Assembly (NCBI GenBank): GCA_934645275.1
Contig: CAKUDW010000050.1
Span: forward strand, 1 to 10,505
Reading direction: 5' to 3'
DNA length: 10,505 bases
Source of the DNA: an uncultured Clostridia bacterium
Lineage (GTDB): Bacteria > Bacillota_A > Clostridia > Christensenellales > Aristaeellaceae
Part shown: in pieces, positions 5,794 through 10,505 of the stretch
Position numbering within the stretch: position 1 is the first letter of the stretch
Layout: each line of letters begins with the position of its first letter
Program-made: the position numbers and the translations under genes
The notes under the pieces: model-generated
Seen by the model: the letters and a program-made list of their open reading frames with translations, nothing else
Databases searched by the model: none
What the model was told of the DNA's origin: nothing

Positions 5794-7200
5794 ATGGTAA
5801 TGGATGTGAACGGCATGGGCAATATTCTGGTAATCGGCGCGGGATTGCGCGAGGGCGAGCTCACGCTTGAAGCGGCCAAAGCGCTGGAGGCAAGCGGCAG
5901 AATCCTACTGCACACGCGCCGCATCGGCTGCGCAGACTATCTGGAGCGCTGCAAAATTGCGTTTGAATCGCTGGATTATCTCTACGATGAATGCGAGGAT
6001 TTTGACGAGCACGCCGCGCGCGCGGCAGAAGCGGTCATACGCGCGGCGAAAGACAGCGACGTGAGCTACGTGGTATACGATGTGCGCGACCGCAGCGTGC
6101 AGCAACTCGTTGCATCGGGCACGAAGTGCCGCATTATGGCCGGACCACCGGTGGAAGGCGCGCTCTTCGGCCTGCTGGAGGGCGGCACGCGCCTTCTGGA
6201 AGCCTCAGATTGGGAAAACTTCCTCCTTTCGCCGATGGAAAACGCACTGATTCGCGAAATCAACAGCCGCGAGCTGGCCTCCGAGGTCAAACTCAAGCTG
6301 ATGGAATGCTACAACGATGAGGCGCGGGCATTTCTGCTCAGCGGCGACGGCACGATTGCAAGGCTGCCGCTGTACGACCTTGACCGCGCCCGCAGTTACG
6401 ACCATCGCAGCTGCGCCCTTATTCCAGCCGAGCGCGAGTTGACCCGTCTCCAGCATTACGGCTTCGACGAACTGGTCGACATCATGCGCATATTGCAGGG
6501 ACCAGGCGGCTGTCCGTGGGATAAGGCGCAGACTCACGAATCGCTGCGCCCCTTCATGCTGGAAGAAACCTACGAGGCCATCGACGCCATCAATGCGGGC
6601 GATGAAACGCACCTGTGCGAAGAATTGGGCGACATACTGATGCAGGTCGTGATGCATGCGGAAATTGCGCGCAGGCACGGCGAATTTGAAATCGGTGATG
6701 TGACCGGCGCGATCTGTGAAAAGATGATCGAACGCCACAGTCACATCTTTGGCGGCGACCGCGCAGGCGATCCAGAGGCCGTACTCGACCTGTGGGCGCA
6801 CAACAAGATGAAGGAGCGCGGGCAGCACAGCTACGCTGAATCGCTGGCGGATATTCCGCGGAGTCTGCCCGCCGCAATGCGCGCAAGCAAACTCGCGGAT
6901 CGGGCGGGCCGCGCTGGCGTCCGTGCGAAGGATATCTCCGCATTGGTTGGAGATATGCTCGATCAGGCCGCCGCGCTCGCCGCGGCCCCAGGCAACGAAG
7001 AAAAGCTCGGCAACCTGCTCTTTGCCGCGTGTGCGCTGGCGCGCGCCGCGCATGTCGACCCCGAAATCGCGCTGAGCGAAGCGTCCGACCGCTTTGCGGC
7101 GCGCTTCGCAGCATTCGAAGACGCGCTTCAAGCTGAGGGCGGCACGTTGCCTGCTGAGCCGGAGGCCGGACATCAATATTGGCTGCGCGTTAAATTGTGA
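5794..7200 (+). CDS. mazG: MazG/YabN-type nucleoside triphosphate pyrophosphohydrolase with degenerate methylase-like N-terminus
   Basis: MazG enzymes hydrolyse (d)NTPs to monophosphates and pyrophosphate, cleaning the nucleotide pool. The 468-residue protein matches the YabN architecture (Bacillus about 489). Residues 8-210 are a tetrapyrrole-methylase-like domain, recognisable from GNILVIGAGLREGELTL and ASEVKLKLMECYNDEA. The glycine-proline motif normally seen in this domain is replaced by VYDVRDRS (94-101). The first MazG domain (about 222-335) is intact: GGCPWDKAQTHESL (238-251), EETYE (257-261), EELGD (276-280). The second, C-terminal MazG repeat (about 355-455) looks decayed: the usual GD(I/L)LFA is GNLLFA and its acidic pairs are missing. 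The start is uncertain because neither ATG 5794 nor ATG 5800 has a ribosome site; ATG 5815 (MGNILVIG) has only a weak one. The gene has its own promoter; hup follows after 110 bases with no terminator seen. Confidence 0.93.
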   Translation: MVMDVNGMGNILVIGAGLREGELTLEAAKALEASGRILLHTRRIGCADYLERCKIAFESLDYLYDECEDFDEHAARAAEAVIRAAKDSDVSYVVYDVRDRSVQQLVASGTKCRIMAGPPVEGALFGLLEGGTRLLEASDWENFLLSPMENALIREINSRELASEVKLKLMECYNDEARAFLLSGDGTIARLPLYDLDRARSYDHRSCALIPAERELTRLQHYGFDELVDIMRILQGPGGCPWDKAQTHESLRPFMLEETYEAIDAINAGDETHLCEELGDILMQVVMHAEIARRHGEFEIGDVTGAICEKMIERHSHIFGGDRAGDPEAVLDLWAHNKMKERGQHSYAESLADIPRSLPAAMRASKLADRAGRAGVRAKDISALVGDMLDQAAALAAAPGNEEKLGNLLFAACALARAAHVDPEIALSEASDRFAARFAAFEDALQAEGGTLPAEPEAGHQYWLRVKL

Positions 7201-7267
7201 GAAACTACATGAATCCGGCAGGAATTGCCATGGATGCATCGAATTACGAGAGTTGTGATTTTTTCGA

Positions 7268-7284
7268 ATGATCCGAAGGGTCAT
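7268..7284 (+). other. Small hairpin in the hup leader
   Basis: ATGATCC (7268-7274), loop GAA, then GGGTCAT (7278-7284) form a 7-bp stem with one G-T pair. It lies 14 bases before the GGAGG of hup and is not followed by a T-run, so it is not a terminator. It could stabilise the mRNA end or influence initiation. No convincing promoter was found in the 110 bases between mazG and hup. Confidence 0.4.
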
Positions 7285-7310
7285 CTCATATCAGAAATGG
7301 AGGAACTACC

Positions 7311-7580
7311 ATGAATAAAGCTACTCTGATCGCAAAAATCGCCGAACAGGCCGATTTGAACCGCAAGCAGGCGGAAGCCGCGCTGAACGCTTTCACGGAC
7401 ATCGTTACCGAAGCGCTCAAGGAAGGCGATAAGGTTCAGATGATGGGTTTTGGCACCTTCGAGGTCAAGGAACGCGCTGCGCGGACCGGCCGTAAGCCCT
7501 CCACCGGCGAAACTATCGAAATCCCCGCAAAGAAAATTCCCGGCTTCAAGGCCGGCAAGGGCCTGAAGGATCAGTTTTGA
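7311..7580 (+). CDS. hup: DNA-binding protein HU
   Basis: HU is the abundant dimeric nucleoid protein that bends and compacts DNA. The 89-residue protein starts [20 protein letters not shown], the usual helical dimer region. It then shows [22 protein letters not shown], the flexible DNA-binding arm with the intercalating proline at P63 in GRKP, and ends [19 protein letters not shown]. Length and all key positions are normal. GGAGG (7299-7303) lies seven bases before the ATG. The spacing of 110 bases after mazG without a terminator suggests partial co-transcription with mazG. A terminator follows at 7605-7634. An HU gene between mazG and rqcP is a small insertion relative to the Bacillus order yabN-yabO. 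Confidence 0.97.
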   Translation: MNKATLIAKIAEQADLNRKQAEAALNAFTDIVTEALKEGDKVQMMGFGTFEVKERAARTGRKPSTGETIEIPAKKIPGFKAGKGLKDQF

Positions 7581-7597
7581 TTCGGCAGGAACAACGC

Positions 7598-7636
7598 ATG
7601 AGAGAGGACTGTCTTATACAGGCAGTCCTTTTTTGA
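7598..7636 (+). other. Possible 12-codon leader ORF spanning the hup/rqcP terminator
   Basis: ATG at 7598, preceded by AGGAA (7588-7592) with eight bases between, opens a frame reading MREDCLIQAVLF and ending in TGA at 7634-7636. It covers both arms of the terminator hairpin and its T-run and stops as the T-run ends. A ribosome translating it would prevent the hairpin from forming. Whether it is translated is unknown; short frames of this kind can arise by chance. Confidence 0.2.
7605..7634 (+). terminator. Rho-independent terminator after hup
   Basis: AGGACTG (7605-7611) pairs with CAGTCCT (7623-7629), with an 11-base loop, and is followed by a run of T to 7634. It lies 25 bases after the hup stop and 20 bases before the rqcP ATG. 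It should therefore terminate hup transcripts, or let only part of them read into rqcP-ispDF. No separate promoter for rqcP fits in the short gap after the T-run. Confidence 0.8.
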
Positions 7637-7653
7637 AATTCGGAGGAAGAATA

Positions 7654-7953
7654 ATGAGCAGAAAAGCCATGGAAGCCAAAAAACCGGTGGTTCGCGAACA
7701 GATCACGTCCATCCGGCTGGACAAATTTCTGAAGATTTCGCGCATCATCAAGCGCCGCAGCGTCGCAAACGACGCCTGCTCCACAGGCCATGTCAGCGTG
7801 AACGGCAAGGAAGCCAAGCCTGGCACCGACGTGCGCGTGGGCGACGTGTTGGGTATCCGCTTTGGCGAGCAGTACCATGAATACGAAATTCTGTCCATCG
7901 CGGAGCACGCCGCCAAACAGGATGCGGACAGCATGTACCGCGCAAAATCATGA
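7654..7953 (+). CDS. rqcP: RqcP (YabO), S4-domain ribosome-associated quality control protein
   Basis: RqcP binds peptidyl-tRNA-obstructed 50S subunits and works with RqcH in alanine tailing of stalled nascent chains. The S4 domain starts at RLDKFLKISRIIKRRSVAND, and the conserved tail MYRAKS is also typical. Compared with Bacillus YabO (about 86 residues), this 99-residue protein has an N-terminal extension of about 27 residues (MSRKAMEAKKPVVREQITSI) rich in basic residues. The ATG at 7654 is chosen because GGAGG (7642-7646) sits seven bases upstream; an upstream TTG at 7633 lies in the terminator T-run and is unlikely. The last codons overlap ispDF (ATGA, 7950-7953), so translation of the two is coupled. 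The Bacillus neighbours yabP, yabQ and divIC do not follow here. Other S4 proteins such as Hsp15 are related, but the RLDKFLK and MY motifs favour RqcP. Confidence 0.92.
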   Translation: MSRKAMEAKKPVVREQITSIRLDKFLKISRIIKRRSVANDACSTGHVSVNGKEAKPGTDVRVGDVLGIRFGEQYHEYEILSIAEHAAKQDADSMYRAKS

Positions 7954-9116
7954 TCGCGCGCTGCGTATTGCTGGCAGCAGGGCGCGGCGAACGCTCGGGG
8001 CTTGAAATAAATAAGATCCTGTTTCGCTGGCAGGGCCGCAGTGTGCTGGCGCGTTGTCTGGATGCGCTTGCCGCAGCGCAGGCCTACGATGGCGTCTGGC
8101 TGGTGGTATCGCCTGGCGAGCGCGCAGAAATTGCGCGGCTTCTGGAAATGGAAGGGCCGTTTCCACTACTTCGCGCAGTGGTAGATGGCGGTGCGACTCG
8201 CTGCGAGAGCGCCTGGAACGGACTGTGCGCACTGCCTGCGGACACGCAGATTGTTTCCATACACGACGCGGCCCGTCCGTTTGTGACGCCGGACGTGGTT
8301 CGCGCCACGCTTTCAGATGCCGAAAACTTCGGCAGCGGCGTAATCTCCACACCCGTGGTGGACACTATAAAGCAACTCGACCCGCTTACCGGCGCAGTTT
8401 CCACGCCTGCACGCAGTCTGCTGCGCGCGGTGCAAACGCCGCAGAGCTTCAATTATGCGAAACTGATGGCCGCGCATCGGCGCGCGCGACAGGAGGCGAT
8501 GAACGTGACCGACGACGCGATGATTTATGAGGCCGCCTACGGCACGGTACACCTTTCACAGGCTCCAGGTGCGCTGCAGAACATCAAACTCACCACGCCC
8601 GAGGATTTTCGCCGGCTGAACGCCCGCCCGGAATTTCGCGTGGGTTCCGGCTACGACGCGCATCGGCTCGTGGCTGGTCGAAAACTGATTCTCTGCGGCG
8701 TGGAAATCAAACACGATCGCGGTTTGGACGGACATTCTGACGCGGATGTGGCCGTGCATGCGCTGATGGACGCGCTGCTGGGCGCCATCGGCGAAGGCGA
8801 TATCGGCCGTCACTTTCCCGACAGCGACCCGGCCTATCGCGGCATCTGCTCGATGCTGCTGCTGGAGCGCGTGATGGCGCTGCTGCAGGCGCGTGCCTGG
8901 CGCGTTGTCAATGCGGATATCACCATCGTTGCACAGCGGCCGAAGCTGGCCGCCTGCATTCCCGCCATGCGCGATAATATTGCCTGCGCGCTGAACGTAG
9001 CCCCGGATTGCGCAAACGTCAAGGCCACCACCACCGAGCGCATGGGCTTTGAAGGTGAGGAAATTGGTATTTCCGCTCAGGCCACAGTCATGCTGACGCG
9101 CGACGGCGGCGCATGA
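7950..9116 (+). CDS. ispDF: Bifunctional IspD/IspF (MEP cytidylyltransferase / MECDP synthase)
   Basis: A 388-residue fusion catalysing the third and fifth steps of the MEP isoprenoid pathway in the cytoplasm. The IspD half (1-225) transfers CMP to methylerythritol phosphate and shows LAAGRGERSG (8-17), NKIL (21-24), HDAARPF (105-111), TPQSF (163-167), TDD (188-190) and KLTTPEDF (213-220). The IspF half (about 229-388) makes the cyclodiphosphate and shows the metal-binding GYDAHRL (D235, H237), HSDADV (262-267), H270, FPDSDP (289-294) and TTTERMGF (360-367). Only four residues or so link the halves. Both sets of catalytic residues look intact. The start ATG overlaps the rqcP stop as ATGA. The product feeds undecaprenyl phosphate synthesis. 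Fused ispDF is best known in alpha- and epsilonproteobacteria and is less usual in Firmicutes. A strong terminator follows at 9173-9209. Confidence 0.96.
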   Translation: MIARCVLLAAGRGERSGLEINKILFRWQGRSVLARCLDALAAAQAYDGVWLVVSPGERAEIARLLEMEGPFPLLRAVVDGGATRCESAWNGLCALPADTQIVSIHDAARPFVTPDVVRATLSDAENFGSGVISTPVVDTIKQLDPLTGAVSTPARSLLRAVQTPQSFNYAKLMAAHRRARQEAMNVTDDAMIYEAAYGTVHLSQAPGALQNIKLTTPEDFRRLNARPEFRVGSGYDAHRLVAGRKLILCGVEIKHDRGLDGHSDADVAVHALMDALLGAIGEGDIGRHFPDSDPAYRGICSMLLLERVMALLQARAWRVVNADITIVAQRPKLAACIPAMRDNIACALNVAPDCANVKATTTERMGFEGEEIGISAQATVMLTRDGGA

Positions 9117-9172
9117 CCGGCGTTTCGGGCGCAAATTGTGCTGAATTTTATGGTTAAACTGTAACTTTTTTC

Positions 9173-9209
9173 CAGAAGCGGGCGATTTTCGCCCGTCTTC
9201 TGTTTTTTT
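9173..9209 (+). terminator. Strong Rho-independent terminator between ispDF and ctsR
   Basis: CAGAAG then CGGGCGA (9173-9185), loop TTT, then TCGCCCG, one bulged T, and CTTCTG (9189-9202) give a 13-bp stem. Seven T residues follow (9203-9209). It ends the rqcP-ispDF unit. There is no T-run on the minus strand, so it acts in the plus direction. Confidence 0.92.
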
Positions 9210-9213
9210 CCTC

Positions 9214-9242
9214 TTGCAAAATGAACGATTGGCGATTATAAT
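9214..9242 (+). promoter_or_regulatory. Sigma-A promoter of the ctsR operon
   Basis: TTGCAA (9214-9219, four of six) and TATAAT (9237-9242, perfect) are separated by exactly 17 bases. The predicted start, near 9249, falls inside the CtsR operator that begins one base after the -10, so bound repressor would block initiation directly. The promoter begins five bases after the upstream terminator T-run. Confidence 0.85.
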
Positions 9243-9259
9243 AGTCAAAGATGGTCAAA
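9243..9259 (+). promoter_or_regulatory. CtsR operator (heptad direct repeat)
   Basis: AGTCAAA, GAT, GGTCAAA matches the published CtsR box (A/G)GTCAAANAN(A/G)GTCAAA at every defined position. It is directly downstream of the -10 and 17 bases before the ctsR ATG. It predicts autoregulation of ctsR-mcsA-mcsB: repression at normal temperature and release under heat or protein stress. Confidence 0.95.
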
Positions 9260-9276
9260 GAAAGAAGGCGATGACG

Positions 9277-9747
9277 ATGGCTCAGTTAAGCGATACCATC
9301 GAGCAGTTTATAAAGGAACTGATGAGTGAGGACGCGCACGTGGATTTGCGGCGCAATGAACTCGCGCAGCATTTCGGCTGCGCGCCGTCGCAGATCAATT
9401 ACGTGCTGGCCACGCGCTTCTCCGTGGATCATGGCTATCTGATAGAATCACGGCGTGGCGGCGGCGGTTATGTGCGCATCGTGCGCATGCACCCGCGCAA
9501 GGGCGACCTGCTGCTGGATCAACTGCTCAAGCGCGTGGGCAGCTCCATAGACGAGGAGACGGCGAACGCCATCATTCAGCAGCTGCTGGAGGGCGAGCTG
9601 CTCACCCTCCGCGAGGCCGCGCTGATGCGCGCAGCTACATCCAGAACGGCGCTAGGACTGCCTGTAAGCGGCAAGGATGTGTTGCGCGCAGCCGTATTCA
9701 GGAATATGCTCATACAGGTGTTCAAAAACGCCGAAGGAGGAATGTAA
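9277..9747 (+). CDS. ctsR: Class III heat-shock repressor CtsR
   Basis: CtsR represses clp genes and its own operon, and it senses heat through a glycine-rich loop. The 156-residue protein has a winged helix-turn-helix N-terminus: SDTIEQFIKELM, then a recognition region CAPSQINYVLATRFSVDHGY (35-54). The wing ESRRGGGGYVRI follows, in which R59 and R60 precede the tetraglycine heat-sensing loop (61-64). The C-terminal half (about 75-156) is the dimerisation domain. The length fits the family (Bacillus about 154). ATG 9277 (MAQLSDTIEQ) is preferred over ATG 9271 because AAGG (9265-9268) is eight bases from it and only two from the other. mcsA follows after three bases. The operator just upstream makes the assignment very secure. 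Confidence 0.97.
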   Translation: MAQLSDTIEQFIKELMSEDAHVDLRRNELAQHFGCAPSQINYVLATRFSVDHGYLIESRRGGGGYVRIVRMHPRKGDLLLDQLLKRVGSSIDEETANAIIQQLLEGELLTLREAALMRAATSRTALGLPVSGKDVLRAAVFRNMLIQVFKNAEGGM

Positions 9748-9750
9748 AAA

Positions 9751-10335
9751 ATGATGTGCGAAGAATGCGGTGTAAATCCGGCCATGTTCCACTTTGTCGC
9801 CATATACAATGGCGAAAAGACGGAACGAAATCTCTGCCCGGACTGCATGGCGAAATATAAAAAAGAACTGCCCGGTTTCGATATCCAAAATCTGGCCGGT
9901 ATACTGAACAATCTGATTGAAGGCAAGCGTTCCTCCGGACGCGAGGAACTCGATCCCGAAACGGCAGCGATTACCTGTGAACAATGCGGCATGACCTACG
10001 GCGAATTCAAGAAAGGCGGTATGGTGGGCTGCGCGGCCTGCTACGACGCCTTCCGCGAACCGATGACCGCGCTGCTGCAGCGCATTCACGGCAATACGCA
10101 GCATGCGGGCCGCATTCCCGGCGGCGTACACAGCGGCGTATCCATTCGAATGAATATCGATCGGCTGCGCCAGCAGCTGAAAAAGGCTGTGGATGCGGAG
10201 GAGTACGAGCAAGCCGCCAAATACCGCGATGCGATTCGCGCGCTCACCAATCAACTCGAGCAACGCGAAAAGAGCATCCACGTCGGCCCGCCGGAGCGAA
10301 TCGACAACTGGAAGGAGGGCGGTTTCGATGCGTGA
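9751..10335 (+). CDS. mcsA: McsA, zinc-binding activator of the McsB arginine kinase
   Basis: McsA activates McsB and modulates CtsR. The 194-residue protein carries two treble-clef-like Cys4 sites: C3/C6 with C29/C32 (CEEC, CPDC) and C76/C79 with C94/C97 (CEQC, CAAC). A UVR motif follows at about 136-170 (NIDRLRQQLKKAVDAEEYEQ then AAKYRDAIRAL), which is usual for McsA and resembles the UvrB/UvrC interaction helix. ATG 9751 is chosen over the adjacent ATG 9754 because AAGGAGG (9734-9740) ends ten bases before it. It starts three bases after the ctsR stop and overlaps mcsB by eight bases, so all three genes are translated from one message under CtsR control. Confidence 0.96.
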   Translation: MMCEECGVNPAMFHFVAIYNGEKTERNLCPDCMAKYKKELPGFDIQNLAGILNNLIEGKRSSGREELDPETAAITCEQCGMTYGEFKKGGMVGCAACYDAFREPMTALLQRIHGNTQHAGRIPGGVHSGVSIRMNIDRLRQQLKKAVDAEEYEQAAKYRDAIRALTNQLEQREKSIHVGPPERIDNWKEGGFDA

Positions 10336-10505
10336 ACACGTGTGCGCGCCGGATCAGGACGTCGTCATTTCCAGCCGTGTGCGCCTTTCCAGAAACTATG
10401 ACGACCTCCCCTTCTCCCCCAAGCTCACCCGTGAATACGCCGACGAAGTGATTGATCGCACGGCGAAGGCGGTGTTTGCCAGCCCGCACGGCGCATCGTT
10501 TATGC
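10328..10505 (+). CDS. mcsB: McsB protein-arginine kinase, N-terminal 59 residues, runs off the window
   Basis: McsB phosphorylates arginines on CtsR and on misfolded proteins, marking them for ClpCP. Only the N-terminus is present. VVISSRVRLSRN (12-23) is the conserved ATP:guanido phosphotransferase signature, close to the usual VVISSRVRLARN, and is followed by DDLPFSPKLT. AGGAGGG (10313-10319) lies eight bases before the ATG, inside mcsA, and the ATG overlaps the mcsA stop region by eight bases. The catalytic cysteine and most of the nucleotide site lie beyond the right edge. clpC would be expected next, by analogy with Bacillus. Confidence 0.93.
   Translation, partial: MREHVCAPDQDVVISSRVRLSRNYDDLPFSPKLTREYADEVIDRTAKAVFASPHGASFM

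Noticed and set aside
7209..7271. A 20-codon frame (MNPAGIAMDASNYESCDFFE) in the hup leader, with an internal ATG after AGGAA
   Set aside because: It has no family or structural support beyond ending in the small leader hairpin, and short frames of this size are expected by chance; kept only as a note because the same CGGCAGGAA string precedes the short frame before rqcP.
6205..7284. A 359-codon open frame on the minus strand opposite mazG
   Set aside because: Antisense to the MazG domains, with no recognisable motif and an unusual composition; it is a product of third-position GC bias.
8556..9248. A 230-codon minus-strand frame opposite the IspF half and the ctsR promoter
   Set aside because: It crosses the ispDF terminator and promoter region and is antisense to a certain gene.
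1..10505. CRISPR arrays, tRNA or rRNA genes, insertion sequences and prophage genes
   Set aside because: No spaced repeats, cloverleaf signatures, transposase or integrase frames, or terminal inverted repeats were seen on either strand.

Overview
The window looks like conserved core chromosome of a GC-rich, endospore-forming Firmicute, most likely in the Clostridia. The evidence is a complete spoIIA operon (spoIIAA-spoIIAB-sigF), spoVT, a CtsR/McsA/McsB heat-shock operon with a textbook CtsR operator, and rqcP/mazG/hup in a Firmicute-type neighbourhood. No transposon, phage, CRISPR, rRNA or tRNA signal was found. I see no sign of a new multi-gene system; the interesting points are start codons, gene order, domain decay and small regulatory structures.

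Layout. Positions 1-963 (minus) hold the first 321 codons of a B12-binding-type radical SAM protein that runs off the left edge. Positions 1040-2655 (minus) hold the spoIIA operon: a sigma-H-like promoter, spoIIAA (anti-anti-sigma), spoIIAB (anti-sigma kinase), sigF (forespore sigma factor) and a long hairpin terminator. Divergent from it is a class A penicillin-binding protein (2751-5057, plus). Next come spoVT (5174-5728, with a sigma-G-like promoter), a mazG/yabN-type two-domain protein (5794-7200), an HU gene (7311-7580) and a terminator, then rqcP (7654-7953). rqcP overlaps a fused ispDF gene (7950-9116) by the four bases ATGA. A strong terminator ends that unit. The last unit is a sigma-A promoter with an overlapping CtsR operator driving ctsR, mcsA and mcsB; mcsB runs off the right edge.

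How the genes work together. SpoIIAA, SpoIIAB and SigF form the partner-switch module that turns on forespore transcription. The divergent PBP would polymerise and cross-link peptidoglycan, and SpoVT tunes late forespore expression. MazG, HU and RqcP are housekeeping nucleotide-pool, nucleoid and ribosome-rescue proteins. IspDF supplies two steps of the MEP isoprenoid pathway, which also feeds the lipid carrier used by the PBP's precursor pathway. CtsR, McsA and McsB form the arginine-phosphorylation protein-quality-control circuit, which usually continues into clpC.

Points most worth checking: sigF homology extends upstream of its only ATG/GTG/TTG start, leaving only CTG codons as possible full-length starts; the PBP probably starts at TTG; the MazG protein has lost the diagnostic motifs of its methylase-like half and of its second MazG repeat; a 12-codon ORF with its own ribosome site spans the terminator before rqcP; and an exact 5-base tandem repeat fills the SD-less mazG leader.
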